64,000 bases of DNA from Pseudomonas kribbensis (GCF_003352185.1 NZ_CP029608.1:4526001-4590000), one strand, 5' to 3'. Positions 34,362-41,706 are shown, counted from the first letter of the stretch. Program-made: numbers and translations. The notes: generated from the sequence alone by a model not told the origin.

Positions 34362-35366
34362 TCAGTTCCACAGGCCGATCTTTTCCAGCTCCTGCTTGAA
34401 GTTGTCGCGGGTGATCAGGGTAACGTCGTCCATCGCGGTGTACTTCGGCGGTTCTTTGCCGGTGGTGACCCACTCGTACATCATCTCGGCAGTCTTATAG
34501 CCCTCGATGTGCGGGCTCGGCAGCATCGAACCGTAGAACCCGCTGTTGGGTTTTTTCAGCTCGCCGATCGCATCGGTGCCGTTGATGCCGATGCCGATCA
34601 CGTTGGCCGCGGCAAACCCGGCGGCTTCAGTGGCGCGCACTCCACCCAGCACGGTGTTGTCGTTCATGCCGCCGATGATCAGGTTCTTCGCCGCGCCCGG
34701 CAGCTTGACCAGCGCCGAGTTGGTGGCGTCCATGCTGCCCGGTACGTCGAGGGTTTTCAGGGCGGCCGTCAGGATGTGCTCTTTCGGCAGGCCGGCGTCT
34801 TCGAGCGCTTTCATCGAACCGTCGGTGCGCTTCTTGCCGGTATCGAGTTCGTTGTAGGTGTTGACCACCGCGTAGGTGTCTTTCCAGTCCCAGTTACGCT
34901 TTTTTGCCTCGGCGGCCATGGCGGCGCCCTGCTTCTGGCCGACTTCGAACGCGGCCATGCCGAGGTACGGCACCTCTTCCATGAACTTGCCATTGGCATC
35001 GACGAAACGGTCATCAACGGCAATCACTTTCAGGTCATTGAGTTTGGCCTTGGCCATGATTGCCGGGCCGAGGGACACGTCAGGCGGGCAAATCACAAAA
35101 CCCTTGGCACCGTTGGCCGCCAGGCTGTCGATGGCCGAGAGGGTTTTCTCGCCATCCGGCACGGCGATCTTGATCAGCTCGAAGCCTTTGTCCTTGGCAG
35201 CTTTCTCGGCGAAGGCCCATTCGGTCTGGAACCACGGCTCTTCAGCCTGCTTGACCAGAAAGCCGATCTTCACCGGATCGGCGGCCAGCAGCGAACCGCT
35301 CAGGCTGAACGCAGTGACCGCCAGCGCGGTACTGCACAGGGTACGAATCCCGAAACGACGTTTCAT
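34362..35366 (-). CDS. araF: Periplasmic sugar-binding protein (arabinose/galactose type)
   Basis: A 334-residue exported binding protein of the pentose/hexose family. The signal peptide is residues 1-29 (RTLCSTALAVTAFSLSGSLL, cleavage at LLA-AD). The mature protein starts ADPVKIGFLVKQAEEPWFQT, close to E. coli AraF, with AIDSLAANGAKGFVICPPDV and IIGGMNDNTVLGGVRATEAA. E. coli AraF binds L-arabinose, D-galactose and D-fucose, so specificity cannot be fixed by sequence. It is the first gene of araFGH. A 14-bp element shared with the gntR promoter lies upstream at 35458-35471. Confidence 0.92.
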   Translation of the reverse strand: MKRRFGIRTLCSTALAVTAFSLSGSLLAADPVKIGFLVKQAEEPWFQTEWAFAEKAAKDKGFELIKIAVPDGEKTLSAIDSLAANGAKGFVICPPDVSLGPAIMAKAKLNDLKVIAVDDRFVDANGKFMEEVPYLGMAAFEVGQKQGAAMAAEAKKRNWDWKDTYAVVNTYNELDTGKKRTDGSMKALEDAGLPKEHILTAALKTLDVPGSMDATNSALVKLPGAAKNLIIGGMNDNTVLGGVRATEAAGFAAANVIGIGINGTDAIGELKKPNSGFYGSMLPSPHIEGYKTAEMMYEWVTTGKEPPKYTAMDDVTLITRDNFKQELEKIGLWN

Positions 35367-35453
35367 AAGCAGACTCCTTGTTATTTTTCTTGAGCGTTAT
35401 TTGAAAAGCGTTGAAGCGGTCGAAGCGTTTCCCGCAAATCATGACGACAATAG

Positions 35454-35471
35454 TCATATCGTATGATGATT
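35454..35471. promoter_or_regulatory. Putative GntR-family operator upstream of araF
   Basis: Contains the 14-mer ATCGTATGATGATT (35458-35471), identical in reverse complement to 38254-38267 upstream of gntR. It also forms the palindrome TCATATCGTATGA (35454-35466). It fits the FadR-type consensus TNGTNNNACNA except at one base. It is about 90 nt upstream of the araF start. Confidence 0.65.
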
Positions 35472-35509
35472 GGATTTCAGACGGACCTTGCCGCCTGCAA
35501 TCCGCTTTT

Positions 35510-36328
35510 TCAGTCGTGGTACATCACCGAGCGACCACCATCGATGGTGATGCACGAGGCATTGATGAACGGCGCTTCATCGCTGGCCAGGAACACGGCG
35601 GTCATCGCCACTTCAATCGGCTGACCGATGCGTTTCGGTGGATGCAGATCGAAGGCGCGCTGGCGTTCGGCGTGGGGGTCGGCGAAACCGTTCCAGTAAT
35701 CGACGTTGAGCTGGGTCTCGATGTAGCCCGGGGCGATGGCGTTGACGCGAATGCCTTTCGGCGCGTACTCGATGCCCAGCGCGCGGGTCAGCCCGAGCAA
35801 ACCGTGCTTGGCCACCGGGTAAGGGAAGCAGCCGGGAATGATGTTCGTGGAATGGGTCGAGGCAATGTTGATGATGCTGCCGATGCCCTGCTCGATCATC
35901 TGCGGCAACACGGCCTTGCAGCCATACCAGGCGCCGTCGAGGTCGATGGCGAAGCAGCGGTGCCAGTCTTCTTCAGTCATTTGCAGCGGATCGCGGAACA
36001 CGTTGACCCCGGCGCAGTTGACCAGAACGTCGATGCGTCCGTGCAGCTCGATGGCCAGTTTGGCCATGGCGTGCAGATCCTGCTGGCGCGACACGTCGGC
36101 CTTGATCGCTTGTACATCGGCGCCCTGCTCGCGCCAGTGGGTAGCGACTTTCTCGACTTTTTCAGCCTGGATATCGCTGATCACCAGTTTGGCCTGCTGC
36201 GAGGCGAAGGTCGCGACGATTGCTTCACCGATGCCTTGGGCGGCGCCGGTCAGCAACACAACCTTGTTTTTCAGACGCTCGCCTTTGGGTGGCGCGGGCA
36301 CTGGCGGCAAGGAAAGAGGTTCAGCCAT
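35510..36328 (-). CDS. SDR sugar 1-dehydrogenase (probable D-galactose/L-arabinose)
   Basis: A 272-residue classical SDR. LTGAAQGIGEAIVATFASQQ gives the cofactor site, with Asp at the end of strand 2 (ISDIQ) favouring NAD. VNCAGVN, the serine region INIASTHSTNI and the catalytic YPVAKHG follow, and it ends ITIDGGRSVMYHD. Context with a lactonase, AraFGH and a DgoR-like GntR points to oxidation of an aldose to its lactone. The promoter shared with dgoK favours D-galactose, but L-arabinose is a fair alternative. The ATG at 36328 has CAGGAGTCC upstream. A leader ORF and an intrinsic terminator precede it. Confidence 0.83.
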   Translation of the reverse strand: MAEPLSLPPVPAPPKGERLKNKVVLLTGAAQGIGEAIVATFASQQAKLVISDIQAEKVEKVATHWREQGADVQAIKADVSRQQDLHAMAKLAIELHGRIDVLVNCAGVNVFRDPLQMTEEDWHRCFAIDLDGAWYGCKAVLPQMIEQGIGSIINIASTHSTNIIPGCFPYPVAKHGLLGLTRALGIEYAPKGIRVNAIAPGYIETQLNVDYWNGFADPHAERQRAFDLHPPKRIGQPIEVAMTAVFLASDEAPFINASCITIDGGRSVMYHD

Positions 36329-36331
36329 GAA

Positions 36332-36484
36332 TCAGGACTCCTGTTCGAAAGCATAAAAAAACCGGGCATCTGACGATGTCCGGTCTGGAAGGCTTCTTGA
36401 ACGAAACAGGCAAGCGCCGCTGACGGCATCGGGCCGTTGCGGGACGCTGACTCCGCTGGGGAGTGCGATGGAAATTCGCTGCAT
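36332..36484 (-). CDS. Candidate 50-residue leader peptide upstream of the sugar dehydrogenase
   Basis: An open frame of 50 codons from ATG 36484 to TGA 36332-36334, ending 3 nt before the dehydrogenase ATG. Its ribosome-binding region AACAGGTGAAGTG is almost identical to that of dgoK, and the promoter lies about 50 nt upstream. The peptide (MQRISIALPSGVSVPQRP at the start, FFYAFEQES at the end) resembles nothing I know. The frame runs through an intrinsic terminator at 36354-36384, so translating ribosomes could disrupt the hairpin. It may be a regulatory leader, or the remnant of a duplicated dgoK 5' end. Coding status is uncertain. Confidence 0.4.
   Translation of the reverse strand: MQRISIALPSGVSVPQRPDAVSGACLFRSRSLPDRTSSDARFFYAFEQES
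36354..36384 (-). terminator. Intrinsic terminator inside the dehydrogenase leader
   Basis: ACCGGGCATC and GATGTCCGGT (one G-U pair) form a 10-bp stem with a TGAC loop; on minus a run of seven T follows. It sits between promoter copy B and the dehydrogenase start codon, so it would stop transcription unless antiterminated. Confidence 0.8.
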
Positions 36485-36538
36485 CACTTCACCTGTTTTG
36501 TTCTTTTTAAGTGTGAGTGCGTGTTACTGCTGGAGCTG

Positions 36539-36598
36539 ACTATAAACCCGACCGCTAAATAATCTCAATATATAATTTTGCATCCCATATTTTGGGAT
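36539..36598 (-). promoter_or_regulatory. Sugar dehydrogenase promoter with palindromic operator (copy B)
   Basis: On minus: operator ATCCCAAAATATGGGAT (36582-36598), 13 bp, -35 TTGAGA (36563-36568), 18-bp spacer, -10 TATAGT (36539-36544). The start site is expected near 36532. The block is spaced exactly as upstream of dgoK. The operator ends beside the lactonase stop codon, so this is an internal promoter of the gntR-lactonase-dehydrogenase row. Confidence 0.75.
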
Positions 36599-37474
36599 TT
36601 AATCAGCAAAACGTGTACAGAGCTTTCCGGCGACATCGACCCGCAACGACAGCACGGCGCCGTCCAGCGGGTGGTTCAGCGGACTTTTGGCGCTGGTGAT
36701 GTAGAGGGTTTTCAGGTCTGCGCCGCCGAATACGCAACTGGTGGGGCGGCTGATCGGCAAGTCGATCTTGCGGTCTACTTTGCCCTCCGGCGTCAGGCGC
36801 AGCAGGCAGCTGCCGTCCCAGCGGGCGTTCCAAACGTAATCTTCGGCATCCATCGCCGAACCGTCCGGGCCACCGTGCTGATCGGCGCTGTACCAGGGCT
36901 GGGCGGCGTCGAGGTTGCCGTCGGTATGGATGAAATAACGGTACAACGTGCTGTCGAGGCTGTCGCCGAACAGCAGCGTGGTGCCGTCGTCGCTCCAGAG
37001 CAACGTGTTGGGAATGCCCAGGCCCCGCAGCAATGGCGTGACTCTTTTATCCGGATCAACCCGGAACAGGCCGCCGGAACGACGGGTGATCGGCAGATCC
37101 TCGCCCTGCTCACCGATGTTGTTTTGCATGGTGCCGAGCCACAGACGGCCCTGGCCATCGCAACGCGCTTCGTTGGCGCGGTTGCCCGGTTGCGGATCGG
37201 CGACGCAGAACAGAGTCAACCGTGGTTCGAGTCCGGGGGAATCCAGATCGAGTCGGTAGACGCCGCTGCTCAGGGTCACCAGCGCGTCGCCGCTGGCGCA
37301 GGGAATGAACGCCGAGACGTGCTCCGGCATCTGCCAGATCTGCACGTTCTGCCCGATCAGCCGCAGCGCCTGCTTGCCGGCGATGTCGACCCAGTACAGC
37401 GCCTGGGCCGGCGCATCCCAGAACGGGCCTTCGCCCAGTTGCGCCCGATGCTCTGTCACCGCAGTCCACGTCAT
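36599..37474 (-). CDS. SMP-30/gluconolactonase/LRE family lactonase
   Basis: A 291-residue six-bladed beta-propeller lactonase. The first metal ligand Glu is in LGEGPFWDAPAQALYWVDI; the others are the Asn in GIPNTLLWSDDGTTLLFGDS and the Asp in GGPDGSAMDAEDYVWNARWD. It hydrolyses aldonolactones to aldonates, the second step after the sugar dehydrogenase. Start ATG 37474 has AGGAGG. It lies 25 bp after gntR on the same strand and upstream of the dehydrogenase gene. The substrate is inferred as D-galactono- or L-arabinono-lactone. Confidence 0.88.
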   Translation of the reverse strand: MTWTAVTEHRAQLGEGPFWDAPAQALYWVDIAGKQALRLIGQNVQIWQMPEHVSAFIPCASGDALVTLSSGVYRLDLDSPGLEPRLTLFCVADPQPGNRANEARCDGQGRLWLGTMQNNIGEQGEDLPITRRSGGLFRVDPDKRVTPLLRGLGIPNTLLWSDDGTTLLFGDSLDSTLYRYFIHTDGNLDAAQPWYSADQHGGPDGSAMDAEDYVWNARWDGSCLLRLTPEGKVDRKIDLPISRPTSCVFGGADLKTLYITSAKSPLNHPLDGAVLSLRVDVAGKLCTRFAD

Positions 37475-37499
37475 GCAACCTCCTGTCTTGTTGTTTTTC

Positions 37500-38216
37500 T
37501 CAGCTGGCTTTCTTGTCGGCCATCACCTGCGGGTAAAATCGCTTGATGGCCAGGTCGGCATTGTCGATCAGGGTCATGCAGGCCCAAACCCCGCGCGCGG
37601 CATCCCGGGCGGCGATGGCGTCGGCCATGTCTTTGTGGATGGGCAGCGTGCGACGCAATTCGTCGGGGTCGGCGGCGGACACTTCGAAGGACACGGCGAG
37701 CAGCGCGCCGAGGGCCGGCACCATTTGCTCGATGAATTGATTGTGGCTGGCCGCGAGAATGCACTCGTGGAAGAACTGATCGGCGCGGTTGTAATCGATG
37801 CCGCTGTGCGCGGCCCGCTCCAGGGCGTTGTAGGCCTGCTGAATGGCTTGCACCTGCTCGACAGTGGCCCGCTCGCAGGCCCAGCGCACCGCCATCGGTT
37901 CGATGGTGCGGCGCAGGTCGAGCAGGTCATCGACGAAGTTTTCCGGCAAGCCGCTACGTGACAGCCAGCCGACGACTTGCGGATCGAACAGGTTCCAGCG
38001 CTTGATCGGCAACACCCGGGTGCCGACTTTCGGCCCGACTTCGAGCAGGCCTTTGGCGACGAGGGTCTTGATGGCTTCGCGGATCACGGTGCGACTGACA
38101 CCCAGCTGTTCGCCCAGCTCGGCCTCGACCTTGATCGCCTGCCCCGGCTTCACCTGGCCGGCGGCAATCCAGGCGCCCAGCCAGTCAACCGTTGAAGCGT
38201 GAAAACTGCTCGACAT
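37500..38216 (-). CDS. GntR/FCD (FadR-type) regulator, DgoR-like
   Basis: A 238-residue regulator. The N-terminal winged helix contains ELGEQLGVSRTVIREAIKTL; the FCD domain contains WNLFDPQVVGWLSRSG, metal-ligand-type residues in DQFFHECILAASHN and the late HKDMADAIAARDA. The WN-LD/FD-V--W segment resembles E. coli DgoR, the galactonate repressor. The ATG at 38216 is preceded by GGGGTG; an in-frame GTG is two codons upstream. It heads the sugar operon. A 14-bp element in the spacer of its own predicted promoter recurs upstream of araF, consistent with autorepression and control of transport. Confidence 0.87.
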   Translation of the reverse strand: MSSSFHASTVDWLGAWIAAGQVKPGQAIKVEAELGEQLGVSRTVIREAIKTLVAKGLLEVGPKVGTRVLPIKRWNLFDPQVVGWLSRSGLPENFVDDLLDLRRTIEPMAVRWACERATVEQVQAIQQAYNALERAAHSGIDYNRADQFFHECILAASHNQFIEQMVPALGALLAVSFEVSAADPDELRRTLPIHKDMADAIAARDAARGVWACMTLIDNADLAIKRFYPQVMADKKAS

Positions 38217-38248
38217 GAACACCCCGACGCCGTTCGCTGTGGTTGCCC

Positions 38249-38277
38249 ACGCTAATCATCATACGATTGAGAGTCAA
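38249..38277 (-). promoter_or_regulatory. gntR promoter with internal operator
   Basis: On minus: -35 TTGACT (38272-38277), 17-bp spacer, weak -10 TAGCGT (38249-38254). The 14-mer ATCGTATGATGATT (plus coordinates 38254-38267) fills most of the spacer, an arrangement typical of autorepression. Confidence 0.55.
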
Positions 38278-38281
38278 CGAC

Positions 38282-38319
38282 AAAAAACCGCAGCCTGCTT
38301 TCGCAGACTGCGGTTTTTT
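38282..38319 (-). terminator. Intrinsic terminator of the DUF1285 gene
   Basis: AAAAAACCGCAG and CTGCGGTTTTTT bound a 14-nt loop; T-tracts occur on both strands. It overlaps the DUF1285 stop codon and separates that operon from gntR. Confidence 0.88.
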
Positions 38320-38878
38320 AAGGTTCGAGGCCGATGCGGAAGAATTCGCCGCCGCTCCAGACGACGAGCCAGCGCTGGCCATTGATTTCTCGGCTGACCG
38401 CCAGTTCGACCAATTGGTAGAACACGTTGCGGTGGATCAGCGCTTCGAGGTTGGTGCGTACATGCACGTAGGGGGCAGGTTCTTGAGTGACCGGATCGAT
38501 CTCGACCCGGATCGGATGTTCCGCGCCGGCCTCGGTGGTTTCATCGACGTTGGTGGTAAAGCGCAGCACTTGCGCCTCACCCTCGCCTTCCACCTCGACG
38601 GCAATCGCCACGAAGGGCGCGTCATCGACCTTGATCCCTACCTTTTCGACCGGGGTGATCAGGAAATAATCATCGCCGTCGCGGCGGATGATGGTGGAGA
38701 ACAGCTTGACCATCGGCTTGCGCCCGATCGGCGTACCCAGGTAGTACCAGGTGCCGTCACGGGCGATGCGCATGTCGATGTCGCCGCAGAAATCCGGGTT
38801 CCACAAGTGCACCGGCGGCAAGCCTTTGGTTTTGGGGATTTGCCCCAGCAGGTCATTGGCTTTTTGCGGGCCACTCAT
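38318..38878 (-). CDS. DUF1285 domain-containing protein
   Basis: A 186-residue soluble protein of the DUF1285 family. Signature stretches are [40 protein letters not shown] (with [20 protein letters not shown] following) and the C-terminal [16 protein letters not shown]. The family has a two-domain beta fold of unknown function and is widespread in alpha- and gammaproteobacteria. It begins 15 bp after the DUF4823 gene on the same strand, so the two are probably cotranscribed. The gene ends within its terminator. Confidence 0.9.
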   Translation of the reverse strand: MSGPQKANDLLGQIPKTKGLPPVHLWNPDFCGDIDMRIARDGTWYYLGTPIGRKPMVKLFSTIIRRDGDDYFLITPVEKVGIKVDDAPFVAIAVEVEGEGEAQVLRFTTNVDETTEAGAEHPIRVEIDPVTQEPAPYVHVRTNLEALIHRNVFYQLVELAVSREINGQRWLVVWSGGEFFRIGLEP

Positions 38879-38893
38879 GGCGTACTCCTTGAA

Positions 38894-39499
38894 TTACTGG
38901 TCCCCGACGCCCAGCAGGCTGCGTGCATATTGCGCCAGCGGTGGGCCGATCAGGTCTTCGGGCTTGTTGTCGTGGAACGTCAGTAAACCGCCACGACTCT
39001 TGATCCGTGCAGTATCAATCAAATACTGGGTGCTGGTCTCGATCAACATGATCTGAATCACGCCGCCGTCGATACCGAGGCGATCCACAGCTTCCTGATC
39101 CAGCCACTCATCAGAGTTGCCGATGCGGTCGTCAGCCTTGGCGAAGCGGGTGTACAGCAGGTAATGAGCACCGGCATCGCGGGCTTCGCCCATCGCCTGG
39201 TCGAGGCCTTCCGGCGCACGGGCGCGGCGGACCATCGGGAAGTATTCGACGAAGCCTTTGAAGGCCTCTTCGGCCACCACGTTGGGACGCGGGTAAGAAC
39301 CACCCGGTGGCGCGAACGAGCCTTGTGCGATGTAGATGAACGAATCCGGCTGAATGCGGAAATTGTTTACGCGGCGGCTGTCGCTGTGGTCCAGCAGACC
39401 CGCGTCGCTCATCTGGTAGCGAGTCCCTTCGGCCATGTCACTGACAGTCATACAGCCGCCCAGCGCCAAAACGGCCAGCAGCAAAACCAGGCTACGCAT
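38894..39499 (-). CDS. DUF4823 domain lipoprotein
   Basis: A 201-residue lipoprotein: MRSLVLLLAVLALGGCMTVS gives a signal peptide with the lipobox LGGC, cysteine at residue 16. The mature protein has GLLDHSDSRRVNNFRIQPDS and FVEYFPMVRRA, followed by an ALYLLYTRFAKADDR-like strand (seen as GAHYLLYTRFAKADDRIG), typical of DUF4823. Function is unknown. It is upstream of DUF1285 in a two-gene operon. The start at 39499 has AGGAT upstream. Confidence 0.88.
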   Translation of the reverse strand: MRSLVLLLAVLALGGCMTVSDMAEGTRYQMSDAGLLDHSDSRRVNNFRIQPDSFIYIAQGSFAPPGGSYPRPNVVAEEAFKGFVEYFPMVRRARAPEGLDQAMGEARDAGAHYLLYTRFAKADDRIGNSDEWLDQEAVDRLGIDGGVIQIMLIETSTQYLIDTARIKSRGGLLTFHDNKPEDLIGPPLAQYARSLLGVGDQ

Positions 39500-39619
39500 C
39501 CTAATCCTCCAGAAGCCGGTGACGGAAAACCGGCGAATGGCCGTAGGATGCAGCTTTTGCGCCAGTCCTTGGAAATGTGCAGGTATCCGCTTTGAAATAG
39601 AGTTTTTGTGGCGAGAGAC

Positions 39620-40588
39620 TTAGCCGCCGATGATCTTCATGACGGTTGCGCCACCGGAGAATGCGACTTCCTGCTTGTCGCCCAACGCCTTGACCAGCAG
39701 CCGTTGCAACGCTGGCAGTGCCTCGTGGCGCGGCTTGTCGAGCAGGTCACCGACATAGTGGCGGTTGCTCGACGACAGGCAGCCGTGCAGCCATCCGGTG
39801 GACGACAGGCGCAGGCGCGAACAGGTTCGGCAGAACGGCACGCTTTCGTTGGCGATCACGCCGAAGGTGCCCAAACCGGGAATCGCATAGCGAACAGCCG
39901 TGGCGTCCACCGGCGCGTCGGTTTGTGCGTACTCGTAACGCTCGCCGATCAGTTCCAGCAGTTGTTGCAGGCTGACGAACTGCTGCAGGAAAGCGTTGGA
40001 GTCCTTGGCCAGGTGGCCCATGCGCATCAGCTCGATGAAACGCAGTTCGTAGCCACGCTCAAGGCAGTAATCGAGCAACGGCATCACCTGGTCGAGGTTC
40101 TGCCCGCGCAACGGCACCATGTTGACCTTGATCTTCATGCCCGCCGCTTTGGCTCGATCCATGCCGTCGAGCACCGTTGCCAGATCGCCGCCACGGGCAA
40201 TGCTGCGGAATGCGCCGGCGTCCAGGGTATCGAGGGAAACGTTGATCCGGCGTATACCGGCATCCACCAGCAACGGCAGTTTTTTTGCGAGCAACTGGCC
40301 GTTGGTGGTCAGGCTGATGTCTTCCAGCCCCATCTTGCCGACGGCGCTCATGAAGGATTCGAGCTTGGGGCTGACCAGCGGCTCGCCGCCGGTGATGCGC
40401 AGGCGTTCGATGCCGGCGGCTTCGATCAGGTAGGCAACGCCGCGTGCCATGGCCTCGGCCGACAGTTCATCCTGCGCAGCCACCAGCCGCTTGCCGTTGG
40501 GCACGCAGTAGGTACAGGCGTAATTGCAGGCTGAAGTCAGACTGATCCGCAAATTGCGAAAACGCCTGCCTTGACGGTCAACGATCAT
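39620..40588 (-). CDS. moaA: GTP 3',8-cyclase MoaA (radical SAM)
   Basis: A 322-residue enzyme of the first step of molybdenum cofactor synthesis, GTP to 3',8-cyclo-GTP. The N-terminal SAM-type 4Fe-4S cluster is CNYACTYC near residue 22; the SAM site is RLRITGGEPLVSP; the C-terminal cluster cysteines are in CRTCSRLRLSSTGWLHGC near residue 255. The protein ends in the GG motif (MKIIGG) needed for activity. Other moa genes are not adjacent, so it may be a second MoaA copy. A molybdenum-dependent dehydrogenase operon lies at the far end of the window. A 12-bp inverted repeat sits 30 nt upstream of its start. Confidence 0.9.
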   Translation of the reverse strand: MIVDRQGRRFRNLRISLTSACNYACTYCVPNGKRLVAAQDELSAEAMARGVAYLIEAAGIERLRITGGEPLVSPKLESFMSAVGKMGLEDISLTTNGQLLAKKLPLLVDAGIRRINVSLDTLDAGAFRSIARGGDLATVLDGMDRAKAAGMKIKVNMVPLRGQNLDQVMPLLDYCLERGYELRFIELMRMGHLAKDSNAFLQQFVSLQQLLELIGERYEYAQTDAPVDATAVRYAIPGLGTFGVIANESVPFCRTCSRLRLSSTGWLHGCLSSSNRHYVGDLLDKPRHEALPALQRLLVKALGDKQEVAFSGGATVMKIIGG

Positions 40589-40617
40589 GAAGCACTCCGG
40601 CGATGGAAAATCGAGCG

Positions 40618-40649
40618 GCTAAAACTTGACTCACAATTCAAGTTTTAGC
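40618..40649. promoter_or_regulatory. 12-bp perfect inverted repeat upstream of moaA
   Basis: GCTAAAACTTGA (40618-40629) and TCAAGTTTTAGC (40638-40649) with an 8-nt spacer. It lies 30-61 nt upstream of the moaA start codon, in the expected promoter zone. It is AT-rich and lacks a T-tract, so an operator is more likely than a terminator. Confidence 0.5.
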
Positions 40650-40726
40650 AAGCCCTATGCCTGAGTATATTCCTGCGGTACTGCGCCATGTAGCGAAAAA
40701 CACGGCGCATAAGGCGACTGAATGAT

Positions 40727-41365
40727 TCAGCTGCTTGGCGTTTCAGGGTCGCGCTTGCGCTTGTTGCCCATGCGCACGCCGATATCCATCAGGAACTGGA
40801 AGAAACCTTCCTGATCTTCCAGCACATTGCTCCAGAACGGCGAGTGATACAGCGCCACCGCGCCGTGCACCAGCGCCCAGGACGCGCAGTAGTGGAAGTA
40901 CGGCGGCACGTCTTCGAGCTTGCCTTCGCTGATGCGGCCCTTGATGAGCAGGGTCAGGCGTTCGAAGTTCGAGGCACGGATCTTGTGCAGCTCCTCGACC
41001 ATCTCCGGGACCTGATTGCCCTTGACCACCTTCTCTTCCAGGCGATCGAACAGGCGATAGCGCTGCGGGTCGCGCATGCGGAATTCAAAGTAGGCACGGG
41101 ACAGGGCTTCCTTGTCCTTGTCGACATCGGCCGAATGCAACAGCTCGTTCAAGTCGCGCTCGTAATCGAGCATCAGGCGCAGATAGATTTCCGCCTTGGA
41201 CTTGAAGTGCTTGTAGATCGTGCCTTTGCCGATACCCACGGCATCAGCAATCATCTCGACGGTGACACTGTCTTCACCTTGTTCGAGGAACAGCTTGAGC
41301 GCGGTATCGAGAATTTCTTGCTCGCGGCGACGAAACTCACGGACCTTACGAGGTTCTTTGTGCAT
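40727..41365 (-). CDS. TetR/AcrR family regulator
   Basis: A 212-residue regulator. The N-terminal helix-turn-helix region is ILDTALKLFLEQGEDSVTVE followed by MIADAVGIGKGTIYKHFKSK; the C-terminal all-helical domain carries ligand and dimer functions (YFEFRMRDPQRYRLFDRLEE). It ends with a basic tail GNKRKRDPETPSS. It is next to the RgsA sRNA and TatD genes, the same position as PA2957 in P. aeruginosa. Targets and ligand are not evident; the inverted repeat upstream of moaA is a possible site. The next gene is moaA, 138 bp downstream on the same strand. Confidence 0.88.
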   Translation of the reverse strand: MHKEPRKVREFRRREQEILDTALKLFLEQGEDSVTVEMIADAVGIGKGTIYKHFKSKAEIYLRLMLDYERDLNELLHSADVDKDKEALSRAYFEFRMRDPQRYRLFDRLEEKVVKGNQVPEMVEELHKIRASNFERLTLLIKGRISEGKLEDVPPYFHYCASWALVHGAVALYHSPFWSNVLEDQEGFFQFLMDIGVRMGNKRKRDPETPSS

Positions 41366-41567
41366 AAGAAAAGGTCTGTAGGGGTCAAAATTCGAAGCCG
41401 CGTATTATGCCTAACTTGCGCAAAAATGCACGGATCATCCGACCATATCTGTGTTTCTTGTTCATTTCACGAACGTTTCGGGGGGAATGAGAACATAACC
41501 GAAGCGAACGTATTCCAAATTTGTTTAAAAACCCCGACCGGCCAACTGGACTGAACGCCAGACTGAT

Positions 41568-41574
41568 CAATACT
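41568..41574 (+). promoter_or_regulatory. Predicted -10 element of the RgsA sRNA
   Basis: CAATACT at 41568-41574 resembles the RpoS-type -10 (CTATACT). It gives a start near 41581 on the plus strand. This agrees with reported RpoS dependence of rgsA. Confidence 0.45.
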
Positions 41575-41580
41575 TGAACT

Positions 41581-41698
41581 GTCGGGCGACATCTCCCCCA
41601 AGTGTCGCGCCGGTAAAGGTACCAAGGGACCGCGTGCCTTTGTTTTACTCCTAATGGTCTTAACCCGGATTCACCCCCCAGAACCCGGGTTTTTTTTG
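41581..41698 (+). ncRNA. rgsA: RgsA (P16) small regulatory RNA
   Basis: The 341-bp gap between the TetR and TatD genes holds a plus-strand unit with no ORF: a predicted RpoS-type -10 at 41568-41574, about 118 nt, and an intrinsic terminator (AACCCGG at 41662-41668, CCGGGTT at 41685-41691, then T6). The terminator faces away from both flanking minus-strand genes, so it must serve an RNA in this gap. I recall rgsA (P16) of P. aeruginosa and P. fluorescens, a Gac- and RpoS-linked sRNA of about 120 nt, in the same position near a tatD-type gene. Ends are estimated; identity rests on synteny, size and terminator. Confidence 0.75.
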
Positions 41699-41706
41699 CC
41701 TGCGAT

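Noticed and set aside
40618..40649. The inverted repeat as terminator of the TetR gene
   Set aside because: The stem is AT-rich, is not followed by a T-run on minus, and lies about 80 bp past the stop codon and close to the moaA start; an operator fits better, though not proven.
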